Part shown: positions 7,767 through 16,716 of the stretch, piece after piece
Layout: every line of letters starts with the position of its first letter
Position numbering within the stretch: the first letter of the stretch is position 1
Assembly (NCBI GenBank): GCA_025054855.1
Contig: JANWZS010000010.1
Coordinates: forward strand, 1-64,000
Length of the DNA: 64,000 nucleotides
Source: Candidatus Nitrosocaldus sp.
GTDB lineage: Archaea; Thermoproteota; Nitrososphaeria; Nitrososphaerales; Nitrosocaldaceae
Reading direction: 5' to 3'
Notes under the pieces: generated by a model
What the model was told of the DNA's origin: nothing
Databases searched by the model: none
Seen by the model: the letters and a program-made list of their open reading frames with translations, nothing else
Translations under genes and position numbers: made by a program

Positions 7767-8519
7767 CTAGACCCCGATGAGCATCCCTGCAAGTTCTTCC
7801 ATAGAGCATACTACAGTAACACAGGCATAAGTATACGTGCTTGTATTAGCAGTATCAGCATGGTGATCAAGACCATCGTGTCCATTAAGGGTCATACCGC
7901 TCCCATGACCTGCTCCCCCTCCCCCCTCCTCTCCCTCACATCCTCTATCCATGAGTACTGCCTGCATGCCAACCGATCTTGGTATCCTGAGATCCTGCGT
8001 TATATCATCACCTACATGCAGTATACTCTCTGGTCTCAGGTTGAGCTCTCTACAGACCATGCTATAGAACATGCTACTCTTAACCATGCCATAGGAGATG
8101 GATGAGAATAGCCCATCTATCCTAGCGCCTGTATTCCTTGCTATGATCGAGAGTTTCCTTCTAGCCATCGCTGGGGGGTTGCATGTCGAGATGATCAGCG
8201 TGTACCTCTTGCATATATCTGCAAGTAGATGCGCATCATCGTACATGCCATGGGCATAGTACTCCTCTTCCATGACATTGAGCAGAGCATCCAGCAGATC
8301 ATGAGCAATACCGAACCTATCGAACCAGTACTCTGGTATGTACCATCTTATATCACCTGAGCCTACAGAATCGTACTCTTTAAGGACGTATCCTACAGCA
8401 TCATCCATGTTCATACCCTTCTCTCTAGCAACCAGCTCTGGTATCAACCTATTCCAGAATATATCGTCCAGACCCTTCTTGAATATCGTACCATCTAGAT
8501 CGAATGATACAACCTTCAA
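7767..8519 (-). CDS. HAD-superfamily hydrolase
   Basis: 250 residues. Motif I is FDLDGTIF at residues 5-12 (nucleophile and acid Asp), motif II is LIISTCNPP, and motif IV is HVGDDITQDL. A helical cap lies between I and II, so this is a phosphatase-like C1-cap HAD; the substrate is unknown. It starts with TTG that overlaps the TGA of the upstream ATPase gene (TTGA), so translation is coupled. A Gly/Glu/His-rich low-complexity stretch (residues 195-225) interrupts the C-terminal part. Confidence 0.85.
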   Translation of the reverse strand: MKVVSFDLDGTIFKKGLDDIFWNRLIPELVAREKGMNMDDAVGYVLKEYDSVGSGDIRWYIPEYWFDRFGIAHDLLDALLNVMEEEYYAHGMYDDAHLLADICKRYTLIISTCNPPAMARRKLSIIARNTGARIDGLFSSISYGMVKSSMFYSMVCRELNLRPESILHVGDDITQDLRIPRSVGMQAVLMDRGCEGEEGGGGAGHGSGMTLNGHDGLDHHADTANTSTYTYACVTVVCSMEELAGMLIGV

Positions 8520-10141
8520 TACAGCAGTATCGATCTTGCAAGTAACAATGCCTTCTCTACATCTATATCAGTTATTTCTTTCTTACTGTACCTCTGGCTG
8601 AAGTATATGAGATCTGCTATCCTACACTTGTCTATGCTCACGAACGTTGCCCCATTGCTACCACTACTGCCTGTGTTGTTGAGCACCACAAGCCTATCCA
8701 CCTCTACCCCCTCATGGTAGATACCCTTCATGCTAGCGTAATCCCTGCCGAAGATGACCGTAACACCAGTCCTCCTCATACTTGGGTCAGTGTATACGGC
8801 ATCTGCACTTATGCTGTTTATGGCAGTATCATACTCAACCCTTGATATCTTGCCATGCTCCTGCATAAGCGCAAGTAGGTTCTTCACAGCCTGCTTCACC
8901 CCATCCTCTAGGGCATCATTGGTTGAGTGCTCCCGCCTTATCCTCATGTACTCCGCTATCGGCACGTTCATTATGCTACCTCTTACCCTCAACCCTGGAT
9001 AGGCCTGTCTGATAGCCTCCTCTATAGCCTCCTCACTAAGCAGATCATCGCTCCTCCTCGCAGCTATCTCCATAGCATGGTAGAGTATGTTCAGGAGCGA
9101 TCTTATATTCCTGAACTCCATGAACTCATCGTATACAACCCTTATCTTGCTCACTATATCGCTCTCATGCATGCTGAACCTCAGATCCTTGACGTTCTGC
9201 CTTATGTACTCAAGCACTATATCCGCTATCTCATCGAAGGTGCTAGATCCCACAAGGTCTATCTTGTAGTTAGCCTTCTCAAGCCTATCGAAGAGGGATG
9301 CGCTCAGACCTCGCACAGAGTCGTATACGGATGGTGTTGTTATCAGCAGTACCACAGTAGAGGGTAGGTGCGCATTTATAACTGCCTTTACAAACTCTAT
9401 AGAGTCCATGTTGGAGTCGAACTCATCTATCTCTATCATGGTCACCTTGCCAAGGAACCTCTGGTTTATCCTTGCTATGACAGCTAGGAAGGCGAGCATA
9501 TCCTCCAGGCTCCTAAGGTCAGATACATCAGTGAACCTATTCTCGAGTATCTTCTTGAGTGCAAGGAGTTCGTACTCATCCAGTGTGTTCAGTGCGTTAC
9601 TCAAGTACCTAAGGTCAGGCTCCCTCCTACCCTTCACCACATCATCTGCAAGCCTCTCTATACTGCTGTTGAAGAAGGAGAGTAGAGATGGTCTGAAGAA
9701 CTTCCTTGCGTGCCTGTTGCCCTCAACCGCCTTACGCTTCAACACATCCACTATGAGTGATCGTAGATGCTCAACGTAGCCTGGATCGAAGCCTCTCAGT
9801 ATGCTGGAGAATAGACCGTGCATATTCTTGGGTGAGATTGTGCTGAGATCAACGTATGAGCATACAACATCATCCCTCGTACTCTTGATATGTAGGGCAA
9901 GGTGTGTCTTACCAGAGCCTATATCCTGAACGACTGTGACAAGTCTAAAGTCCCTTGCATCGAAGTTACCTTTCTTAGCATCCAACTTGGAGTAGAGGTC
10001 GTTTATGCATGAGACTATAGCATCCCTAGCCTCTCTATGCCTCCTGCCCCCCAGTACCCTAGCATCGTGCATGGTTGGTGTAGGGCTGCTGGGGAATGGG
10101 TTCTGTTCAAGTCCGTAAGGGTAGGGGCTCCTCATACTCAT
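8516..10141 (-). CDS. AAA-type ATPase of unknown system
   Basis: 541 residues. The N-terminus YGLEQNPFPSSP resembles the start of Orc/ExeA-type AAA proteins. Walker A is QDIGSGKTH near residue 75 and Walker B is MIEIDEFDSN near residue 235, with a sensor-1-like strand VVLLITTPS. A helical lid and about 150 further residues with a beta-rich tail complete it. The ATG overlaps the TGA of the upstream coiled-coil gene (ATGA), and its own TGA overlaps the HAD start. No endonuclease or DNA-origin motif is seen. It might load or remodel its coiled-coil partner, by analogy only. Confidence 0.75.
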   Translation of the reverse strand: MSMRSPYPYGLEQNPFPSSPTPTMHDARVLGGRRHREARDAIVSCINDLYSKLDAKKGNFDARDFRLVTVVQDIGSGKTHLALHIKSTRDDVVCSYVDLSTISPKNMHGLFSSILRGFDPGYVEHLRSLIVDVLKRKAVEGNRHARKFFRPSLLSFFNSSIERLADDVVKGRREPDLRYLSNALNTLDEYELLALKKILENRFTDVSDLRSLEDMLAFLAVIARINQRFLGKVTMIEIDEFDSNMDSIEFVKAVINAHLPSTVVLLITTPSVYDSVRGLSASLFDRLEKANYKIDLVGSSTFDEIADIVLEYIRQNVKDLRFSMHESDIVSKIRVVYDEFMEFRNIRSLLNILYHAMEIAARRSDDLLSEEAIEEAIRQAYPGLRVRGSIMNVPIAEYMRIRREHSTNDALEDGVKQAVKNLLALMQEHGKISRVEYDTAINSISADAVYTDPSMRRTGVTVIFGRDYASMKGIYHEGVEVDRLVVLNNTGSSGSNGATFVSIDKCRIADLIYFSQRYSKKEITDIDVEKALLLARSILLY

Positions 10142-11397
10142 ATCCTCCTGACGAACCCATGCACCAATCCCCTGATCACTATACCCTCCTGCCCCCCAGA
10201 TGAGAGTTCGTACCTGTTGCTAAAGCGTTCCATCAGCTGTGCTACAAGTGAGTAGAACTCATGCGCCGTGATATCGTACTTCCTGCACATCCTCTCCCTT
10301 ATGCTTATCAACTCAACCCATCCTATGGATGATGATGCCTCTGCAAGCATCCTATCGAAGTCCATCCTGAACTGCTCCAGTGTTATAGCCCTGCTACCTA
10401 CAGTAGCACTACTGCCATTACCATGCCCATTGCTATCCCTATCCCTATCCCTACCATCGGCATGACCATTGCCATTACTCCTAGATGCTATGACCTTAAC
10501 CTCCTCGAGCATGCTACCCATAGCCCTGATCTCATCACTTAGGGCAGAGATCTTCTCACCCACCTCACCCCTTATCCTTGCTAGTTCTTCATGTATACCC
10601 TCATCTATCCTCACTATCCTGGATGATAGATCCTCCCTCAACGAAGAGACCCTCCTCTCCATATCCAGATGAAGATCGTTCAGTCTAGCATCCATCTCTT
10701 GCTTGATGGAGGATATGCTCTCATCTATAGCATCCTTCACACCCTGAATCTCTTTGGCAAGTGCCCCATCCCTATCAGCGATCCTTCTCTCCACATCCAT
10801 CAGGAGAGAGTTTACCTTAGCCTCCATCTGACCCGTTGAGGCATTGAACTCATTCCTCACATCTGCTATCCTTTGATTGATATCGTTGGTTGTTGATGAC
10901 ACACTCTCCTCCATCGCCCTCTTGAGCATGGATAGCCTACTCTCGAACTCCCCCCTTACGTTGGATATCTCTTGCATCATGCTTTTGTCGATGTTGGAGT
11001 AACGCTCGATTAGTGCTGATACTCTCTCATCTATGTACCTGCTCAGATCTGCAACCTTGCCATCGATGATACCAGTGACCCTGCCAACTATCCTCTCCTC
11101 AACTGCACCATCCACATCTGCATACTTCCCTCCCCCTCTACCTGTCTCATCTAGAGAGCGTATCATCACCTGTATGAGCCTGAACTTTGGATCGTTCTCT
11201 GCAACATATCTGATGTAGTTATCCTTTGTCCAGTATGTTATTGCCCCACTCTTCTTATCAGAGAAGATGAGGCCAGAGGATATCAACTCTTCAACATGCC
11301 TATCAACATCCTCACCAAACTCCCTTCTCAGATCCACCCTCCTGACACCATATATACCTGCTGCCTCTATTCTATTGTAGACCTCGCCACTCATCAC
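10138..11397 (-). CDS. Winged-helix plus long coiled-coil protein
   Basis: 419 residues. Residues 1-85 form a winged-helix-like domain (EVYNRIEAAGIYGVRRVDL, then a wing with TYWTKDN). About residues 100-310 are a long heptad coiled coil with repeated blocks of the type ERRIADRDG and ERRVSSLRED. A low-complexity RDRDRDSNGHGNG linker follows and then a helical C-terminal domain. It is the first gene of the operon with the ATPase, the HAD enzyme and the small membrane protein. DNA binding through the N-terminal domain is likely. The function is unknown. Confidence 0.75.
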   Translation of the reverse strand: MMSGEVYNRIEAAGIYGVRRVDLRREFGEDVDRHVEELISSGLIFSDKKSGAITYWTKDNYIRYVAENDPKFRLIQVMIRSLDETGRGGGKYADVDGAVEERIVGRVTGIIDGKVADLSRYIDERVSALIERYSNIDKSMMQEISNVRGEFESRLSMLKRAMEESVSSTTNDINQRIADVRNEFNASTGQMEAKVNSLLMDVERRIADRDGALAKEIQGVKDAIDESISSIKQEMDARLNDLHLDMERRVSSLREDLSSRIVRIDEGIHEELARIRGEVGEKISALSDEIRAMGSMLEEVKVIASRSNGNGHADGRDRDRDSNGHGNGSSATVGSRAITLEQFRMDFDRMLAEASSSIGWVELISIRERMCRKYDITAHEFYSLVAQLMERFSNRYELSSGGQEGIVIRGLVHGFVRRI

Positions 11398-11464
11398 TAT
11401 GCTTTAAGGGTAGATTATTTATGCGAGGGTGTAAGCGGTATTTGCTAACCATGTTAATTTAAGT

Positions 11465-11488
11465 TAATTCAATTCAATTCAATTCAAT
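11465..11488. repeat. AATTC pentanucleotide repeat
   Basis: Four to five tandem AATTC units lie between the start of the coiled-coil gene and the end of the PEF-CTERM gene, a likely replication-slippage microsatellite. Confidence 0.8.
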
Positions 11489-11542
11489 CTACATGCATAC
11501 ATCATATAATAAAAGAAAAGGGTGTATTTAATTCATCGTCTC

Positions 11543-12694
11543 CTATCTAGATCTGAACCTGTTCAGCAGTACACCAATACCAGTTATGGATGCCAGTGCA
11601 ACTGCTGCTATCCCTGCTGGGAACTCTGGTACCACACCTACTGCTACCATCATATCTATACTCTCATCTATCTGCTCTATCTTTGCTCTAACATGCTCGA
11701 CTGGTGCTGCACCATCCATCAGATCCATCAGACCCATGAACATGGTCTCTGTACCCTGCATCAGTGCAGGGTCTACAGCCTCGATATGGGGCTTCAGTGG
11801 CTCAAAGTGTTCCCTGTAAGCCTTTACTACCAATTCTTTGGCCCTCTCGTAGTTTGCTAGTGCCTCTGAGTACTCACCCTCCTCTTCCTCCTCGAACTTG
11901 CCTGCTTGATAGCTCTTCAATGCTAGATCCAGAAGCTCCTTAACCCTCCTTATGTCTGGTGCAGTGTGCTCATCCTTGAGTATCAGTGCATCAATACTCT
12001 CGCCTATGGAATCGATAAGCGAGCCTATCCTCTCTGCACTTGCCTTATCCCTCATCTCTGCCAGCAGTTCATCTAGGCTCTGCTCTACCGCAGTGCTCAG
12101 TTCAGCATCAAGCCTGTTCTTCAGCATTGCAGGGAATGTATCCTCAACCAGTATGGTTGTGAAGCCTATCGAGTCCTGCCACTCTATCATGTTGGCTACT
12201 TCACCCTCAACCTCGACACCTTCAGAATACTCCTCATACGCATGCTCAAGCACGTTGAGCATAACTGTTGCCCAGAACCTCACATCGCTCCTCTTCTCTT
12301 CAGGGAGTATGGCATCGTTGGATACAGCACTGTGTAGCAACCCATCTATCCTGCTCACCTCATCCCTGAGTTCATCTGCATCCATGCTTGGCACCCGCGC
12401 TGGTAACGATTCTAGTGCACCTTCTATCTCTCTAGCGAGATCTGCATCTGCACCTGCTACATCATCCATGATGAGCATGAAGAGCTCCGATGCTGGATGG
12501 CCAGAGTGTGCCACTGCAAGCTCATCGTTGCCATTGCTCTTATTCTCCACCGCCTGTGCAAGGTGCCCCCTTATCATTATCACTGTAGATACTAGGTTGA
12601 GATGCCTATCCTCAACCACCGCTGCGTATGTAGTGCCAGATACGCAAGTGTATGCTAGCAGTAGTGGGATCAGCGCTACTACCATCATCCTCAT
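11543..12694 (-). CDS. Secreted PEF-CTERM-anchored helical protein
   Basis: About 383 residues. A signal peptide ends near TYA/AVVED. The middle is acidic and helical, with many Glu/Asp and heptad-like stretches. The C-terminus has VPEFPAGI, a hydrophobic helix and RFRSR, the PEF-CTERM archaeosortase sorting signal. The product should be exported, cut and anchored at the cell surface. ATG 12694 is preferred over GTG 12703, since it follows an operator-like palindrome and a TATA box. The role of the ectodomain is unknown. Confidence 0.8.
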   Translation of the reverse strand: MRMMVVALIPLLLAYTCVSGTTYAAVVEDRHLNLVSTVIMIRGHLAQAVENKSNGNDELAVAHSGHPASELFMLIMDDVAGADADLAREIEGALESLPARVPSMDADELRDEVSRIDGLLHSAVSNDAILPEEKRSDVRFWATVMLNVLEHAYEEYSEGVEVEGEVANMIEWQDSIGFTTILVEDTFPAMLKNRLDAELSTAVEQSLDELLAEMRDKASAERIGSLIDSIGESIDALILKDEHTAPDIRRVKELLDLALKSYQAGKFEEEEEGEYSEALANYERAKELVVKAYREHFEPLKPHIEAVDPALMQGTETMFMGLMDLMDGAAPVEHVRAKIEQIDESIDMMVAVGVVPEFPAGIAAVALASITGIGVLLNRFRSR

Positions 12695-12698
12695 TAGT

Positions 12699-12716
12699 CT
12701 CACCTAATTAGGTGAG
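12699..12716. promoter_or_regulatory. 18-bp perfect palindrome at the PEF-CTERM promoter
   Basis: CTCACCTAATTAGGTGAG reads the same on both strands, and the symmetry continues for three more pairs after one mismatch. On the minus strand a TATA-like CTTTAAATACC (12728-12738) lies upstream, so the palindrome covers the expected transcription start. It fits a repressor operator. The regulator is unknown; DtxR-like sites have similar TTAGG/CCTAA half-sites. Confidence 0.6.
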
Positions 12717-12779
12717 GCTAACAAGGTATTTAAAGTATGTGAAATAAAGGGATGGTTATGCATGTGACATATGGTGCTG

Positions 12780-13151
12780 CTACACTGCCTTGCGTTCAGC
12801 CTTCCTGCCCTTTGCGATTATAACTGCCAGGAGTGCAACGAACGCAACCTGGAATACCTGTACCATTATGCCCATCTCATTCACGGGCCCTCCCCTGTTA
12901 GTTATTGGATTGGGTACCCTCGTTATGGCCCAGAGCACTATCAGGCCTATCGTGCCACCAATACCTATGTAGTTGAATACGTTGGAGTACTGCTTTATGG
13001 TTGGCAGTGCCCAGAAGAGTTGCAGTATCCCTGCTATCATGAAGAATGCCCCACTCGCAACGTTGAACTCTAGCAGGCGAGGGGCCATGATCAGGTGCAG
13101 TATACCTCCTATTACAGTGCAGGCTGCAGCAGCATACAGTATACCCTTCAT
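12780..13151 (-). CDS. Four-helix membrane protein
   Basis: 123 residues with four hydrophobic segments (about 5-22, 32-49, 58-78, 95-113) and short polar loops, one containing NRGGPVNE. This type of small integral membrane protein is common in thaumarchaea and has no assigned function. It lies upstream of the PEF-CTERM gene on the same strand, but a separate TATA box and palindrome between them suggest separate control. Confidence 0.65.
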   Translation of the reverse strand: MKGILYAAAACTVIGGILHLIMAPRLLEFNVASGAFFMIAGILQLFWALPTIKQYSNVFNYIGIGGTIGLIVLWAITRVPNPITNRGGPVNEMGIMVQVFQVAFVALLAVIIAKGRKAERKAV

Positions 13152-13314
13152 ACTCTAATGTTAGCATATGGCTGCTATGAATATATCTATCCTATACAGC
13201 TTACTATAAACTTCCAAGCTTATTATATGCATTAGAGTTTATTGTTGCTACAATCACCCAACTCTCAAGGACTGATGCAAGCAATGTATTTAGTGGCGTC
13301 TATAGAAAAGAGTA

Positions 13315-13994
13315 ATGATGAGAAGCAAGTATTACATCATAATAGCTATTGCTGCTGCAGCAATTGTCGCAACCGTAGGTATTGCATCAGCGCAGAGGTA
13401 CACCTCTAATCCGCAGATACATGGCTCAGCTAACCTTGCTGCTGTGATAGAGAACTTTATAAAAGAGAACAGGAAGGTCTGAGTCTGCTTAAGATAGTTG
13501 AGGCTAGCAGCGAAGGTGTTATAGTTACAGATGGGAGGTTCATGGGTGTACAGGGCTCTAGTATATACGTTTAGGACTCTAGACATTGCCAAGGATGTGC
13601 GTTACAACGTGATAATAGATGCTGGTAATGGTTCAGTACTGTACACATCAGAACCTGTAACGTTCAGATCAAAGTATGCAGATGCTGAGATAGCAGTAAG
13701 CATGTAAGTGCAGCAGCAAGCGCAGTTAAGGAGGTTGCCGATGGAACCGTTGAGTCTGGCTGGTTAATCATAGGTAGGGACGGCAACACATTATACACCT
13801 TCATTGTTAGAGATGGCGATGACAAGTTCTACAGGATCAGTGTGAATGCTAGGAATGGAAGCATAATGGATGTTGTGGAGGCTACTAATGGTAAGAGCAT
13901 GAAGGGATACTGGCATGATGGCTATGACTACGGTTATGGCCATGGTTATGGTCATGACCATGGTCACGGTTACAAGCATGAATGGAAGAGATGA
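13315..13994 (+). pseudogene. Frameshifted secreted PepSY-like protein gene
   Basis: A coherent protein can be read only across three frame changes. From ATG 13315 or 13318 the first frame gives a signal peptide ending in GIASA/QR and stops at 13480-13482. The next frame continues with KIVEASSEGVIVTDGR and must switch near 13545 to RTLDIAKDVRYNVIIDAGNG. A third switch near 13705 gives EVADGTVESGWLIIGRDG and a second VNARNGSIMDV block. It ends in a Gly/His/Tyr-rich tail. Two blocks of the PepSY type (Y-x-V-x-V-D-A-x-N-G) are seen. It looks like a recently broken gene; assembly error is the alternative. Confidence 0.75.
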
Positions 13995-14009
13995 TCCATC
14001 CCACATTTT

Positions 14010-14024
14010 TTATATTTAAATAAA
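14010..14024 (+). promoter_or_regulatory. TATA box of the FilR-like regulator
   Basis: TTATATTTAAATAAA ends about 20 bases before ATG 14045, the usual spacing for a leaderless archaeal transcript. Confidence 0.6.
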
Positions 14025-14044
14025 TCTTTCGTCTAAAACTATCC

Positions 14045-14887
14045 ATGCATGGGAATGATGGTAGCAGTAACTATGAGGATGTGCATTTAACTGCAGACCT
14101 CCTCTATGAACTTGCTAGCCCTAGCAGGTGTGCTATACTATACGAGTTGCTCAGGAGGGGAGAGGCAAGATTGAGCGATGTTGCGAGGGTACTCAACATG
14201 AGTATGCAGGAGGCTCACAGGAACATGACTAGGCTCGTAGATGCTGGTCTTGCAGCAAAGAATACCAACGGTAGGTTCATGCTCACTGAGTATGGCATAC
14301 TTGCTGCTAGACAGCTGGACTACTTTATGTTCATAGCAAAGCATAGAGATCTGCTCAGATCTTACAATGTAGCAGGAGTACCTAGCATGTTCATAAACAG
14401 ACTGAGCGAGCTTGCGAACTGCAGGGTTGTTCTGGGAGTATCTGCTGTACTCGAGAAGCTTAAGGCGTTGGAGGCTGGTGCTGAGGAGTACATTAACATA
14501 ATAGTTGCACAGGCATGGTATGAGGAGGGTAGCATACTCATCGATAGGTTGAGCAATGGTATAAGTGTAAGGATGATATTTACCAGCAGCACAATAGTGC
14601 CTAAAGAGATAATAGACTCAGATATACCCAAGGTCATGCGAGGTTTCAAGATCAAAGGCACACTCGATACAAGGTTGGTGGATGGTGTTGGTGCTGCTGT
14701 GTACATCTCGGAGAGGCAGGCAGGGCTTATGCTGCCAAACCCCTCTGGCATATTCGATATGAACATGCTCTTACTCAGCGATGATAGGCGCTTCCATACA
14801 TGGTGTAATGATCTGTTCATGCATTACTGGAGCAGGGCTGATGAGGTAAGGCATGGCATAGAGGGAGTAGTCAAGATAGTGGAGTAA
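14045..14887 (+). CDS. Winged-helix regulator, FilR1/DUF1724 type
   Basis: 280 residues. Residues 15-90 are an ArsR-like winged helix (LASPSRCAILYELLRRGE, then SDVARVLNMSMQEAHRNMTRL as the helix-turn-helix). Residues 110-270 match the FilR1-middle/DUF1724 pattern of archaeal regulators, with YINIIVAQAWYEE and SVRMIFT strands. It is probably a cytoplasmic transcription factor with a C-terminal ligand-sensing domain. It lies just after the broken PepSY gene and before a small RNA-end-recognition-like gene. Confidence 0.8.
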   Translation: MHGNDGSSNYEDVHLTADLLYELASPSRCAILYELLRRGEARLSDVARVLNMSMQEAHRNMTRLVDAGLAAKNTNGRFMLTEYGILAARQLDYFMFIAKHRDLLRSYNVAGVPSMFINRLSELANCRVVLGVSAVLEKLKALEAGAEEYINIIVAQAWYEEGSILIDRLSNGISVRMIFTSSTIVPKEIIDSDIPKVMRGFKIKGTLDTRLVDGVGAAVYISERQAGLMLPNPSGIFDMNMLLLSDDRRFHTWCNDLFMHYWSRADEVRHGIEGVVKIVE

Positions 14888-14969
14888 GTAGGTGAGTAGG
14901 AGGAGTACTGGCTGGGGAGTACTGGTGGGTTGCATGACAGGATTAGGTAGGAGGAGGAGAAGGAAGGGC

Positions 14970-15203
14970 ATGCTCGAGGAGTTACTGAGCAAGGCGATAC
15001 ATGCAGATGATATCAATGCATACACTGTAGTCTATAGGGATAAGAACGTGCTGAGGGAGTTGAGCCTTAGAGAGTTCCTTAGACTATCTGAGAACTTCCA
15101 GAGCATACCTGCTAGTAGGATAGTGTATGTTAGGAGGTATGGGAAGGAGGTCTACTCATCATCAACAGCATCAATCAAGGATAGCAAGGATAAAGAGGGG
15201 TGA
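14970..15203 (+). CDS. DUF504 / MJ1316-like small protein
   Basis: 77 residues from ATG 14970, which follows a purine-rich GGAGAAGGAAGGG; the frame is open from 14892, but that N-terminus is Arg/Gly low complexity. The core pattern YTVVYRD, then LRELSLREFL, IPASRIVYVRRYGKEVY fits the MJ1316/DUF504 family, which recognises RNA cyclic or phosphate ends. The short Ser/Lys/Asp tail is disordered. It follows the FilR-like gene at close distance. The family call is from pattern memory. Confidence 0.55.
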   Translation: MLEELLSKAIHADDINAYTVVYRDKNVLRELSLREFLRLSENFQSIPASRIVYVRRYGKEVYSSSTASIKDSKDKEG

Positions 15204-15215
15204 GTGAATTATGAT

Positions 15216-15253
15216 GGTTGTGGTTGTGATTGTGGTTGTGATTGTGGTTGTGA
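15216..15253. repeat. GTTGTG/ATTGTG hexamer repeat
   Basis: Six-base units of GGTTGT and GATTGT alternate in tandem in the short spacer between the convergent DUF504-like and uS9 genes. Confidence 0.8.
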
Positions 15254-15345
15254 TAGCGAATAGTTGTGGAGCAGTGAGTGCGTACATGATGTTAATGTGC
15301 ATATATTCGATGATGCCTTCTATTAACGATATGATGTAATCATGC

Positions 15346-15810
15346 CTACCTGTATGACTTCTGCCTCCTCCTCCTTGCCCCAGGTCCACCGAACTTCTTA
15401 GGCTCCTTCTGCCTTGGATCCCCTATGAGGAGGTGCCTATCATACTCTATTATCCTCTTCCTTATCTCATCCCTTACGCTCTTCGGTAGTGGATGGTCCT
15501 TGACCTCCCTCTTGCCTTTGGCATAACCTGCTAGTGCCCTCGCTATAGCGATTGCAGATGCCAATGCTTGACCCATTACACCACCCCCTTCAACCTTGAC
15601 CTTCAGATCAACCTTATCCCTCGCCTCACCGGCAAGTACCAAAGGGGTTAGGATCACATACCTTGCAACCTCTGGCTCAAGTATCTCAAGTGGTGTGTTG
15701 TTTATCCATACCCTCCCATTACCCTTGCTTATAACTGCTACTGCCCTAGCGGTCTTCCTAGCCCCTGGGTAGAGCTCCATCATGCTACTGCTGCTCATCA
15801 TGGACTCCAC
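15346..15810 (-). CDS. rpsI: Ribosomal protein uS9
   Basis: 154 residues; the conserved core starts at [14 protein letters not shown] and ends with the universal QKSYR tail that reaches the ribosomal P site. GNGRVWINN and [19 protein letters not shown] are family landmarks. The N-terminal [11 protein letters not shown] is extra, and a later Met may be the real start. It overlaps the uL13 gene by 13 bases and is the last gene of the rpo3-eL18-uL13-uS9 operon. Confidence 0.95.
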   Translation of the reverse strand: MESMMSSSSMMELYPGARKTARAVAVISKGNGRVWINNTPLEILEPEVARYVILTPLVLAGEARDKVDLKVKVEGGGVMGQALASAIAIARALAGYAKGKREVKDHPLPKSVRDEIRKRIIEYDRHLLIGDPRQKEPKKFGGPGARRRRQKSYR

Positions 15811-16370
15811 CCTATTGATCTAGCAAGATCATATATACTTATGTAGGATGATTCAGGCTTCCTTATCTTTGCATCCTCGAATACCTTGAACTCTGCACTT
15901 ACATACTCCTCTGGCACGCCTATGTACACCCTGAGCCTCTTCATAGCCTGTATCCCCTTGGGTCTCTTCCTCGGGAGCATCCCCCTCACCATCCTCCTTA
16001 TTATGTTATCAGGCCTCCTTGGATGGAATGGACCATGCTTGGGGTGCACAACGCTTGATACCTCGAGGAACCTATGCCACTCCTCTATAACTGACTCCCT
16101 TCTGCCGCTTATGAATGCCTTCTCTGCATTGACTATGACTACCCTGCTATCATTTAGCAGCATCTTTGCTACATATGAGCACAGTCTACCTGCTATATGC
16201 CCTGTGGCATCCACTACCATAAGATCGCCCCTGCTACTATAGCTGCCCTTACTCTCGCCCCTGTCCTTGTCCTTGTTCTTGTTCTTGTCCTTGTTCTTGC
16301 CCTGCTCACCACTACCGCTACTACTAATGCTACCATTACCCCTACCCTTAGTACTCATGCCCTCAGACAA
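15798..16370 (-). CDS. rplM: Ribosomal protein uL13 with disordered N-terminal extension
   Basis: 190 residues. The normal uL13 fold begins near residue 50 at [13 protein letters not shown] and carries [19 protein letters not shown] and MLPRKRPKG. The first 45-50 residues are Gly/Ser/Lys/Asp repeats ([14 protein letters not shown]) made by a six-base repeat in the DNA. An ATG at the start of the conserved core would give a normal-length protein, so the extension may not be translated. It overlaps both neighbours by a few bases. Confidence 0.94.
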   Translation of the reverse strand: MSEGMSTKGRGNGSISSSGSGEQGKNKDKNKNKDKDRGESKGSYSSRGDLMVVDATGHIAGRLCSYVAKMLLNDSRVVIVNAEKAFISGRRESVIEEWHRFLEVSSVVHPKHGPFHPRRPDNIIRRMVRGMLPRKRPKGIQAMKRLRVYIGVPEEYVSAEFKVFEDAKIRKPESSYISIYDLARSIGWSP

Positions 16371-16716
16371 TTATCCTCACCCCAGTACCCTTTGGGTTGA
16401 TCCTGACGAGTTCATCTATGCTCAATACCCGCCCTTTAGCATCCAGTATCTTCTTCATGGCGATGCTTGAGAATGAGAAGGCTGCCACGGTTACTGGGTG
16501 CTCTATACCGCCAGAGCCGAGCACCTTTCCTGGCACTACCACTACGCCTCCTGCACTGCTATACCTTGCTATCTTAGATACATTGACCTCGGCCCTTCTA
16601 CCCCTAGGCCTAGCAAGCAGCTCTGCTACCCTGCTCCATATAGGAGCATCATGCTGCTTAGCTGCACTTCTGAGCATCTCTATACGCTCAACCAATGTTG
16701 GGTTTCGCATCTGCAT
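16363..16716 (-). CDS. Ribosomal protein eL18
   Basis: About 117 residues, normal for archaeal eL18 (L18e). It carries NPTLVERIEMLR, PRGRRAEVNVSKIAR, VVVPGKVLGSGGI and VAAFSFSSIA. It overlaps the end of rpo3 by 29 bases and the start of uL13 by 8, so translation is probably coupled. Confidence 0.94.
   Translation of the reverse strand: MQMRNPTLVERIEMLRSAAKQHDAPIWSRVAELLARPRGRRAEVNVSKIARYSSAGGVVVVPGKVLGSGGIEHPVTVAAFSFSSIAMKKILDAKGRVLSIDELVRINPKGTGVRIIV

Noticed and set aside
7588-7770. 60-residue plus-strand frame opposite the small membrane protein
   Set aside because: The minus-strand frame has two clear membrane helices and fits the operon; the plus frame is its shadow.
11952-12707. 251-residue Ser-rich plus-strand frame
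   Set aside because: It is the antisense of the PEF-CTERM gene; Ser/Leu/Thr bias is typical of reversed acidic coding DNA.
13332-13592. 86-residue minus-strand gene
   Set aside because: It is antisense to the broken PepSY-like gene, which reads coherently on the plus strand.
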